Source of the DNA: Chloroflexaceae bacterium
GTDB taxonomy: Bacteria; Chloroflexota; Chloroflexia; Chloroflexales; Chloroflexaceae
DNA length: 64,000 bases
Reading direction: 5' to 3'
Assembly (NCBI GenBank): GCA_025057155.1
Contig: JANWYD010000004.1
Coordinates: 124,001 to 188,000 of the forward strand
The notes under the pieces were generated by a model. It saw nothing but the letters and a program-made list of their open reading frames with translations. It was not told the DNA's origin and did no database searches. The position numbers and the translations under genes are program-made. Below are positions 25,518-33,291 of this stretch, piece after piece (positions within the stretch are counted from its first letter, which is position 1; every line of letters starts with the position of its first letter).

Positions 25518-27719
25518 CTATGGCGCCCCCGGAAGCGGTCGCGGGTAAGGTTGCGGCGCCACCTGGAGCCGCACCGACGCCTCGGCCAGGATGACGTTGG
25601 TGATGTCGTTGCGGTCGAAGATCATCACCACGATCGGGCCGCCCTGCGGCGGCAAGGTGAAGGTGAGCTGGGCGCTGAAGATGATCGGCGCACCCACGAT
25701 GCGTGGCTGGGGGACAGTGAACTCACCGGCCCCCAGTTCGCGGTTGGCCCCGTGGGTAACGCGGTATAGAAGCCGGCCCTGGTAGGGTGTCAGGGCGACC
25801 TGCCCGTCAATCGTCATCGGGCTGCCCACCAGCGTGTCGGTGACCGGCGCGGTGATCGTGATACGCTGGTTGCCGCCCTGCCCGACCGGCGCCGTGGTCG
25901 GCGTCGCCGTGGCTCGCGGTCGCACCTGGAGCCGCACGTTGGCGCTGGCGAGGATCTGGCCTGCCCCGTCGCGGTCGTAGATCTCGACGATGATTGCCCC
26001 GCCCTGAAGCGGTTCAGCGAAGGTGAGCGAGGCGACGAAGGGCACGTTGGCGGTCTGGCCTGGAGCCGGGCGCACCGGGAAGCTGCCCTGGCCGAGGTTC
26101 TCGCGCGCCGGGGTGCGAATGACGTAGTACAGCTCGCCAAACTGCGGCGGCAGGGCGGCGCGACCGGTGATGACTACCGGGCTGCCGACCACTGTATCGG
26201 CGGGCGGGGTTTCAATGGTGATCGCCTGCCGCGTCGGAAGCGGCGTGGGCGTGGCGGTCGGCGGCGGCCCGGCCACCACCAGCGGCAGGGTGGCGCTGGC
26301 GCGCACCTGGCCATTGCCCGGGTCGAGTTCCAACAATTCAAGGGTGATCGGCCCGCCCCCCGGCGGCAGGTTGAAGAACACCTGGGCCGTGAAGCGCCCG
26401 CCGCCCTCCTGGGTGCCGGCCACGCCGAACTGCCCTGCGCCGATCTGTTGTCCCCGCGCGTCACGCACCCGGTAGGTGAGCTGGCTGCCCAGCGGGAGCC
26501 GCACTGTGCGCCCCACCACCGTCATCGGGCTGCCCACCTGCTGGTTGGCTGGCGGCGACTCGATGATGATCGCCTGCTGCTGCGGAGCGACGTTCAGGTC
26601 AATGCGCGCGCTGGCGGCGATCTGGCCTGTGCTCGCGTCCTGGTCCACGATCTCAATTGTAATGCGCCCGCCCGCTGGCGGCAGCGCGAAGGTCAGGCTG
26701 GCGTTGAAACTGCCCGGCCCGTCCGGCGCGCTGGCGACGGGGAAGGCGCCCTGGCCGATCTGATTGCCGGCGGCGTTCAGGATGCGGTAGCCCAGCGCGC
26801 CCTGGAAGGGGGAGCGCGCCGTTCGTCCGGTGATCACCACCGGGCTGCCCACAGTAGTGCCCGGCGGCGGGGTGTCAATCAGAATGGCCTGCGGCGGCGC
26901 GATGACCAGCACCAGGCTGGCGCGGGCCACTGGCGGCGCGCCGCCGGCCCCCGGCTCGAACACCTCCAGGGTGATGTCGCCAGCGCTAGGAGGCAGGTTG
27001 AAGGTCAGCGAGGCGTTGAAGACGCTCGTGCCCTCCGCCGTGGCCGACACCGGGAAGGCGCCGCTGCCGAGCAGTCCCCCCGCCGCGTCGCGGAAGGCAT
27101 AGCTCAGGCTGTTGCCGGCGGGCAGCCTTGCCGTGCGCCCGGTGATCACCACCGGGCTACCCACCACCGTGCGCGGCGGGGGCGACTCAATCACGATCTC
27201 CTGCTGTGGCGCGGGCGATGCCACGGGCGTGGTTGTTCCGGGGCCGGGGGTGGGCGCCTGGGCCGCGCTGAGGCGCAGCATCACCGAGGCGATCGCCCGG
27301 ATCGTGCCGTCGGCCGCGTTGATCTCCACCACTTCGAGCCGTCCCATCCCCGGCTGTGCCAGCGTGTAGGGGACGGCGCCGCTGAAGGCCCCGGGGCCGT
27401 TCTCCGGCCCCGTGGTGGTGAAGTAGCCCTGGGCCAGTAGCGCCCCATCGGGGCCGAAGAGGCGGTAATTGAGGTTGCGCTCGAAGGGTTGCAGGGCGAC
27501 CGTACCGCTCACCGCGATGGGCGAGGCGACGGTGGAGTCGCTCAACGGCGTGAGGATGGTAATCTGCTGGGTCGCGCCTCCCGGCAAGGCGGGCGTCGCC
27601 GTGGGCTGGCGGCCCAGGGTCCCGCAACCGGCCAGGAGCAGGCTTACGCAGCACAGCGCTACGATGCGCCATCGTAGCTCGCGCCGCGGACGAGCGGTTA
27701 ACCGGCACATATCAGGCAC
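25518..27719 (-). CDS. Lipoprotein with six Gmad2-like immunoglobulin repeats
   Basis: 733 residues. A signal peptide with lipobox LLAGC (Cys32) predicts membrane anchoring outside the cell. The mature protein is six repeats of about 105-115 residues, each starting with an I.I.(S/T)P....VGSP..I.G motif and ending R(L/I).L.V. They resemble the Gmad2 immunoglobulin-like domain of sporulation/germination-linked proteins. Repeats 2, 3 and 5 are closest to each other. Thr/Pro linkers (TPTPLPT, TATPTTAP) separate some units. No catalytic domain is visible, so an adhesive or polymer-binding stalk is the inference. A second in-frame ATG nine bases later is an alternative start. Confidence 0.8.
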   Translation of the reverse strand: MPDMCRLTARPRRELRWRIVALCCVSLLLAGCGTLGRQPTATPALPGGATQQITILTPLSDSTVASPIAVSGTVALQPFERNLNYRLFGPDGALLAQGYFTTTGPENGPGAFSGAVPYTLAQPGMGRLEVVEINAADGTIRAIASVMLRLSAAQAPTPGPGTTTPVASPAPQQEIVIESPPPRTVVGSPVVITGRTARLPAGNSLSYAFRDAAGGLLGSGAFPVSATAEGTSVFNASLTFNLPPSAGDITLEVFEPGAGGAPPVARASLVLVIAPPQAILIDTPPPGTTVGSPVVITGRTARSPFQGALGYRILNAAGNQIGQGAFPVASAPDGPGSFNASLTFALPPAGGRITIEIVDQDASTGQIAASARIDLNVAPQQQAIIIESPPANQQVGSPMTVVGRTVRLPLGSQLTYRVRDARGQQIGAGQFGVAGTQEGGGRFTAQVFFNLPPGGGPITLELLELDPGNGQVRASATLPLVVAGPPPTATPTPLPTRQAITIETPPADTVVGSPVVITGRAALPPQFGELYYVIRTPARENLGQGSFPVRPAPGQTANVPFVASLTFAEPLQGGAIIVEIYDRDGAGQILASANVRLQVRPRATATPTTAPVGQGGNQRITITAPVTDTLVGSPMTIDGQVALTPYQGRLLYRVTHGANRELGAGEFTVPQPRIVGAPIIFSAQLTFTLPPQGGPIVVMIFDRNDITNVILAEASVRLQVAPQPYPRPLPGAP

Positions 27720-27767
27720 CTCGTGTAGCCACGGCGGTCGCTGCCGTGGCCATGAACCGCGGGAACA

Positions 27768-30101
27768 CTACTTCAAGTACGCGCGGAACCAGGCCACCTG
27801 CTCCTGCGCCGCGTAGAGCTGGTTGGCCGGATCTTCCAGACCGTGCCCCTCGCCGATGAAGCGGAGCATCCGCGCTGGCAACCCCCGGTTCACCAGTTGC
27901 AGGTGCAGGTTCTCGTTCTGGGTGATTGGTAAGAAGTCCTCGGTGCCATGAAACGTGAGCACCGCCGCCTTGATTCGGGCAGCGTTGTAGGCCGGCGAGT
28001 CGCGCCGGTACTCCTCCGGGATGTTGTAGGGCGGCAGGCCCTGCAGGTAGGGAACCAGTCGGTCGTAGCCGCGTGTCCAATCGGTTATCAGATCGATGAA
28101 CGCGCACTGGGGGTTGGCCGCGGCGTAGAGGTCGGGGTGGCGCACCACGCTCTGCAGGGCGAAGTAGCCGCCGTAGGAACAGCCGGTAATGCCGACCCTG
28201 CCCTGCCGCGTCCAGCCGCGGGCGATCATCTGGCGCACGATCTCGGCCTGCTCGTCAATGTCAAGCGCGCCGAAGTTGCTGCCGTCGGCCAGGGCGTTGA
28301 AGACTGCCGGGGTATAGCCGGCGCGCCCGGCCAGTGGGGTGATCAGCAGCGGAAAACCCATGGCCGGCAGGAGCGTGGAGGGGTTTTCGACGTTCACCAG
28401 CCAGCGGTTCACCATAGCTACGCCCGGTCCGCCCTCCTGCCACACCACCAGCGGCGCATGACGGGGCGGAAACGGAGCATCGGCGGGCTGGACGAGCACG
28501 CCCACGCGGGTCTGGCCGTTGCGCAGAGTGAAGCGCACCGGGTCCTGGCGCAGATTGGCGAACAGCCGCAACTCCTCGTTGAACCAGGTCACGCGCTTGA
28601 GGCCCTGCCCGTCCCAGCCGAGCCGGTAGATCTCCGGCGGCTCGGTGTAGGAGCTGAACATAAAGACGATCTCACGGCTGGTATTGGTGGGGTAGATGTT
28701 GAAGTACGAGCCGGCCCGGTCAGCCAGGTTACGCAACTCGCCGCTGACGCGGTTGTAGTAGTAGGGGTGGCGGTCGGTGCCCTTCTGGGCGCGGAAAATG
28801 ATCTCGTCGGGAGAGATAAATTCCGCCGCGGCGCGCGAGAAGGCCCCGCTGCTAAACAGATCGCTCTCCAGCCGTCCAACCTCCTGGCCGGAAAGATCGT
28901 AGAAGCGGAACGAGGTGCGTTCCGAAAACTGCGGCGTGTAGATCGGGTGGCGCCGGCCCTTGAGGCGCGCCGGGTGCCAGGCCTTGACCATCAGCGTGCG
29001 ATGATCCGGTGACCAGGCATGGGCGGCCAGGATGGGCGGCAGCGTTCCACTCGGCTGGATGATCTGCACCGCGCCGCTGGCCCAGTCAACCATGTAGGTG
29101 TTGTTGTACTGCAGAATGGGGTTCTCGGACGGGGCCAGGTTGCCGGTCACGTCGCGGTAGACCTGCTCGGAGAGCAAAGCCCCGTCCAGCTCAGGGCGCT
29201 CCTGGTCCGGGTCAAACAGGCCAAAAATTGATATGGCGAACCGGGACGAGTCGCGCGTCCAGGTCTCACCGAAGAGCACCGACGCAGCAGGCACGGTGGT
29301 CATGTAGCGCAGGCTGCCATCGCGGCGATCAAAGAGCGTCAGGTCAAGCGTTTCGGGCGTGGCGGCCACCTCTCCTGTCTCGCCCTCGTGGCGCATCCAC
29401 AGATGATCGAAGGCCGGGTGGCGACGCATCCGCTCAACAGCCTGTTGCAGCCTGGGAGGCAGAGGGATTGCTTCCGCACGGGCGGCGCCGGGAGCCATGC
29501 GGGCAATCGGCACGCGGATCGGGCGCGCCATCTGCGCGTCCTCCTCAGCTTCGGGCGGCAGGAGCACCAGGAGAAAACGATCAAGGTCGGGCGCGACTGA
29601 GACGATATCGCAGTCTGGCGGCAGGGTGATCCGTTCGCCGCTTACCTTCAGCGTGTCGCGGTTGATGCGCAACTTGACAAAGGCTTCTTGAAGGGAGTCG
29701 GCGCGTTCATCAATCGCCAGCGCCCCCAGGTGCTGCCCGTCGAGCCAGGCGAAGCGCGAGAAGCCTGCCAGCGGCAGCGGCGTCAGGCGCCCGAACGCCT
29801 CCGGGTCAATCGTCCGTATCGTCCCATCGCTCAGGTTCATGAAACCTACCTGCTCTTCGGAGACGACGAGGATCGTCTGGTCGTCGGGACTGGGCGGGCT
29901 GAAGGGCAGGTAGAGCGCCGTCTGCGTCTGGATGCGTTCGAGACGATCGACCTCCTCGGGTTCCAGCAGATCCTGCTGCTGGCCAGACCGCGAGGCGTCA
30001 ATGTTGAGGACATTGTTTCGTGCTTGCTGGGCCTGGGCCGGGGCGACGACTGCCAAGCAGGCGAGGATCAGCAACAGGGGCAACCACCGCGGGAGGTGCA
30101 T
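27768..30101 (-). CDS. Secreted S9-family prolyl-oligopeptidase-like peptidase
   Basis: 777 residues from the ATG at 30101, chosen because AAGGAG lies nine bases upstream; an ATG 27 bases earlier would include the ribosome-binding site. A signal peptide ends near AQAQQ (about residue 25). The N-terminal 480 residues are a propeller; the C-terminal hydrolase has Ser642 (GCSYGG), Asp722 (HGTEDF) and His753 (GEGHGLED). It is thus predicted active and exported, in contrast to the cytoplasmic-looking S9 enzyme at 6-8 kb. It ends 48 bp before the lipoprotein gene on the same strand, so the two may be co-transcribed. Confidence 0.88.
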   Translation of the reverse strand: MHLPRWLPLLLILACLAVVAPAQAQQARNNVLNIDASRSGQQQDLLEPEEVDRLERIQTQTALYLPFSPPSPDDQTILVVSEEQVGFMNLSDGTIRTIDPEAFGRLTPLPLAGFSRFAWLDGQHLGALAIDERADSLQEAFVKLRINRDTLKVSGERITLPPDCDIVSVAPDLDRFLLVLLPPEAEEDAQMARPIRVPIARMAPGAARAEAIPLPPRLQQAVERMRRHPAFDHLWMRHEGETGEVAATPETLDLTLFDRRDGSLRYMTTVPAASVLFGETWTRDSSRFAISIFGLFDPDQERPELDGALLSEQVYRDVTGNLAPSENPILQYNNTYMVDWASGAVQIIQPSGTLPPILAAHAWSPDHRTLMVKAWHPARLKGRRHPIYTPQFSERTSFRFYDLSGQEVGRLESDLFSSGAFSRAAAEFISPDEIIFRAQKGTDRHPYYYNRVSGELRNLADRAGSYFNIYPTNTSREIVFMFSSYTEPPEIYRLGWDGQGLKRVTWFNEELRLFANLRQDPVRFTLRNGQTRVGVLVQPADAPFPPRHAPLVVWQEGGPGVAMVNRWLVNVENPSTLLPAMGFPLLITPLAGRAGYTPAVFNALADGSNFGALDIDEQAEIVRQMIARGWTRQGRVGITGCSYGGYFALQSVVRHPDLYAAANPQCAFIDLITDWTRGYDRLVPYLQGLPPYNIPEEYRRDSPAYNAARIKAAVLTFHGTEDFLPITQNENLHLQLVNRGLPARMLRFIGEGHGLEDPANQLYAAQEQVAWFRAYLK

Positions 30102-30139
30102 AGAGATGTGCTCCTTACATGACGACATAGTGTAAAGCA

Positions 30140-30185
30140 GAATCGAATAAATAATATCAAATTTTTGGGGAAAATGGTATACTAT
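30140..30185. promoter_or_regulatory. AT-rich divergent promoter region
   Basis: The gap between the S9 peptidase and the LCP gene contains an AT-rich core in an otherwise GC-rich neighbourhood. On the plus strand TATACT (30178-30183) is a reasonable -10 element, but no good -35 lies 16-18 bp upstream. Confidence 0.4.
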
Positions 30186-30272
30186 GTAGCGAATAGTCTT
30201 TACGGTTCGGCGACACCGGCAAGTGTTGCCCCTGATGGGTCGTCACCGCAGGGGCGCGAAGGCAGCGCTGAT

Positions 30273-31763
30273 ATGGAGTGCGCCGAGGCGCGGCAGTTGC
30301 TTGACGCGGGGGTGGCGCCAGGGTCCACCGATCCGCGTCGCGCGGCGTTGGGGTTCCATTTGTCTCGTTGTGCCGCCTGCCGCGCTTATCGGGAGCATCC
30401 GGGGGATCTGGGGCTGCTCGCCGCGCTGCTGCTGGAGTCGCCGCCACCTGCCCCGCCTGCGCCGCTACCTCCCCCTATGCCCCGCACGAGTCGTGGGCGC
30501 GCTCGTCCGGCCCAAAGGCGCTACGCGGCCTGGGTTGCGGCGATCGCCCTGCTGGCCGGTTTGGGTCTCGTGGTGGGACGTATCGCCGTGGCTGCGTACA
30601 CCATCCAGAGCAATCTGGCAGCAATGCGGGTGACCGGCGCGCCCCCGGTTGTGGCGACACCGGCGTTGCCGGGGGTCGCGACGTTGCCGTCCACTCCGAC
30701 AGCGCCGCCCGTTCGCCCGGCGACCGGCGCCGCCCCCGCCGAGGCAGGCCTCGCTACTGCCGTGGCGCCCGGGTTGACCCTTTCCGTGACCGCCCTGCCT
30801 GCCATCGGCGCCGGCGCCACGCCGGTGCGCCTGCCGGCGATTGACGGGCGGCCCATTCCCACCTTGCCCGCAATCAGCGCCACGCCGGTGCGCCTGCCAG
30901 CGATCGGCGGGCAGCCCCTCCCCACCCTGATGCCGACTGTCCCGGTGCGGCCGATCCCCCGCGAGCCGCTTAACATCCTCCTCCTCGGCAGCGACCGCCG
31001 CCCCGGCGAGAGCTGGCAGACCCGCTCCGATGCGATTGTGGTCGTGCGCCTGGACCCGGCCCGGCAGCGTATCGCCCTGCTCTCGATCCCGCGCGACCTG
31101 GTGGTGAACATCCCCGGCTACGGCTACGCCCGCATCAATGCCGCCACTGTGTACGGCGAGTCTGATCCGTATTTTGGCGGCGGGATGGAACTGGCCCGCG
31201 CCACAGTGAGCGAGTTATTGGGCTTGCCCATTCATCACGTCGTGCGCGCCGATTTTAGCGCCTTCATCGCCGCGATTGACGCCATCGGCGGGGTGGACGT
31301 GGTGGTCGAGCAAGAGTTGTACGATCCGGCCTACCCCACCATGGACTACGGCTACATGGTGGCGCACTTCCTGCCGGGGCCGTACCATATGGACGGTGAG
31401 ACGGCGCTGATCTACAGCCGCATGCGCCACATGGACAGCAACTACGCTCGCAATCGGCGTCAGCAACAGGTGCTCGTCGCCGCCTTCCAGCGCGTGCGCG
31501 AACAGAACCTGATCGGCCAGGTGGAGATGCTGGCCGATCTCACCACCGCTCTGCGCGACCATATCCAGACCGATCTGAGCGTGGAGCAGATGATCGGCCT
31601 GGCCTGGGCCTTCCGCAACGTTGCCCCGGAGATGATTGAACGCTACGCCATTGATGAAAACCGGGTCTATGAAGGGGCCATTCCGGGCGACCCGTATGCG
31701 ACGCTGCCCCTGCCGGGCGCAGTGGAGACCGTGGTGGCGCAGTTTGTGCAGGGAGGGGAATGA
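30273..31763 (+). CDS. LytR-CpsA-Psr (LCP) protein with N-terminal zinc-finger segment
   Basis: 496 residues from the ATG at 30273; the open frame extends 36 residues further upstream but without family character. Residues 1-42 look like an anti-sigma-type zf-HC2 element (MECAEARQLLDAG...HLSRCAACRAY). A membrane span (about 88-106) follows, then a Thr/Pro/Ala linker of about 130 residues with an internal duplication (TPVRLPAI.G.P.PTL). The LCP catalytic domain (about 230-420) has ILLLGSDRR, RSDAIVVVRLDP, LLSIPRDL and IYSRMRHMDSNYARNRRQQ. LCP enzymes transfer undecaprenyl-linked polymers to peptidoglycan or protein. The cytoplasmic zinc finger could sense or bind a partner, which is inference. 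Confidence 0.87.
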   Translation: MECAEARQLLDAGVAPGSTDPRRAALGFHLSRCAACRAYREHPGDLGLLAALLLESPPPAPPAPLPPPMPRTSRGRARPAQRRYAAWVAAIALLAGLGLVVGRIAVAAYTIQSNLAAMRVTGAPPVVATPALPGVATLPSTPTAPPVRPATGAAPAEAGLATAVAPGLTLSVTALPAIGAGATPVRLPAIDGRPIPTLPAISATPVRLPAIGGQPLPTLMPTVPVRPIPREPLNILLLGSDRRPGESWQTRSDAIVVVRLDPARQRIALLSIPRDLVVNIPGYGYARINAATVYGESDPYFGGGMELARATVSELLGLPIHHVVRADFSAFIAAIDAIGGVDVVVEQELYDPAYPTMDYGYMVAHFLPGPYHMDGETALIYSRMRHMDSNYARNRRQQQVLVAAFQRVREQNLIGQVEMLADLTTALRDHIQTDLSVEQMIGLAWAFRNVAPEMIERYAIDENRVYEGAIPGDPYATLPLPGAVETVVAQFVQGGE

Positions 31764-31831
31764 GCGCCCTGCGGGAAACCAGTAGCGCAACTCTCCCGGT
31801 TGCGCTCAACCGCGATCCGCCGGGTTGCGCC

Positions 31832-32884
31832 TCACCGCCGCAGATAGACGGCGATGGCATCGGGGACGGGACGCTGGGGCCGCGGCCAGAGAGCTTGCCC
31901 CCGCCAGACCGCCTGGGTAGAGGTGTCGTCATCGCCGCCGAGGGCGTCGTAGCAGCCCATATCGCGCATGGCGCGCGCCAGTTCCACCCCCGTGATGCCG
32001 GCGGAATTGGCCAGCACCAGGAACGAACGCCCGCCCGCCAGATCGCCGACGCAGACGGCGGTCTTTGGATAGGCGCCGCTGTACACGGTAATACGCCAGT
32101 CGAGTTGCACAAAGTCCTCCCCCAGCGGATTGAAGGGGAGAAACTCGTCGGTCTCAGCGCTGACGGCAGGATTGGCGATCTTGCCTTTCCAGAGGATCAC
32201 CGGCCCGCCGCCCACGGCCTGCTGGCAACGCCGCAGTTCCTCAGCGTCAAAGAGACCGATCATCGCCCGCCAGTCGGCAGTGATACACAGCGCGCCGCGC
32301 CAGGGGTTTACCCGATGCACCACGCCGTTAATCACCACGCTGCCCTCGTTGGAGGTGCGCACCGCGCCGTGGAAGCCGAAGGCCATTGCCCAGAGGAGGT
32401 CCATGCCCTCGCGGACGGCGAAGGGTGCGCGGACCATCTCCACTACTGGTTGCAGGTGCCGCCGCCCATCGAGCCAGATGGTGTCGCCGCTGGCGTCGCT
32501 GCCGGGAATGGCCCCGTCGGCGTTGATCACCTCGACGTGCACGCGCTCATCTAGGCGCGCCACGGCGTACAACAGCTCGCCGCCGCCGACGCCGCGCCGG
32601 TAAAATTCCACCCGGCCCTCGCCGGCTCGCTCTTGCAGGGCGCTCTCGCGGTTGAACGCTTCCAGGCGTTCGTGGGCAGCCAGGGGCGCCCGCCGCGGCG
32701 CCAGATGGTCAACCAGACCTTCCGTTCCGGCCTGGCTCGCCATGGCCGCCGTCAGCCCATAGCGCGAGAGCACCGTGGCGTCAGGCGTGAACCAGGCAAA
32801 CAGGAAGTACGCCCCCAGGATGGCGAGGAACATCTGGGCAATAAAATAGATGGTTCGCCGCGACATTCGAGCACTCTGTGCCAT
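31832..32884 (-). CDS. Phosphodiester glycosidase (NAGPA-like) family protein
   Basis: 350 residues. A single N-terminal span (about 12-32) anchors it outside the membrane. The C-terminal part (ITVYSGAYPKTAVCVGDLAGGRSFLVLANSAGITGVELARAMRDMGCYDALGGDDDTST) follows the pattern of DUF2233/NAGPA domains, which cleave GlcNAc-1-phosphodiesters. The usual LDGGGS ending is LGGDDDTST here, so activity is uncertain. Start at 32884 is the first ATG; 32866 is possible and neither has a strong ribosome-binding site. It converges with the LCP gene (68 bp). Confidence 0.65.
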   Translation of the reverse strand: MAQSARMSRRTIYFIAQMFLAILGAYFLFAWFTPDATVLSRYGLTAAMASQAGTEGLVDHLAPRRAPLAAHERLEAFNRESALQERAGEGRVEFYRRGVGGGELLYAVARLDERVHVEVINADGAIPGSDASGDTIWLDGRRHLQPVVEMVRAPFAVREGMDLLWAMAFGFHGAVRTSNEGSVVINGVVHRVNPWRGALCITADWRAMIGLFDAEELRRCQQAVGGGPVILWKGKIANPAVSAETDEFLPFNPLGEDFVQLDWRITVYSGAYPKTAVCVGDLAGGRSFLVLANSAGITGVELARAMRDMGCYDALGGDDDTSTQAVWRGQALWPRPQRPVPDAIAVYLRR

Positions 32885-33291
32885 CAGGAGGCGAAAGGAT
32901 TTTTCGAGACGGAACGCAGCCCTCCCCGTGTCACCTCGGAATGATAGCGTAAGGTTGATGCAGAGGGTGCATGTTCAGATGCGCCGCCGAGCACGCGGAT
33001 GAACGTAGAGGGTGAACTTTTTGAAGCCCTTCACAGCCTCTGCAGTGCAAATGTGTTCGGCAGATGTGAACATATATTACAGATGGTCAAGTCCTGGCCT
33101 CCGGTTTTCGCTGTTTCTCGCGCCTATGCTGCCAGAACCGGCAAAAAACCCAATCCCTCGGATGGCGTAGCCGCTCCAGATCTCCTGCCGAGGGCATACT
33201 TGCGTCAGTGCTACATGGTAACGTAGGCGTGAACCGCGGTTATGTGATATTATAGCACAAAAGTTCTGATCATCTGCCGGAGGAGGCGCGC
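32885..33291. other. Divergent intergenic region before the CapA-like gene
   Basis: 407 bp with no credible gene. TATTAT at 33248-33253 is a possible -10 element for the rightward gene but lacks a convincing -35. An excellent GGAGGAGG site (33279-33286) precedes the ATG at 33292. Confidence 0.45.

Noticed and set aside
32999-33226. 75-codon open frame upstream of the CapA-like gene
   Set aside because: No ribosome-binding site or recognisable motif; composition is like the surrounding intergenic DNA.
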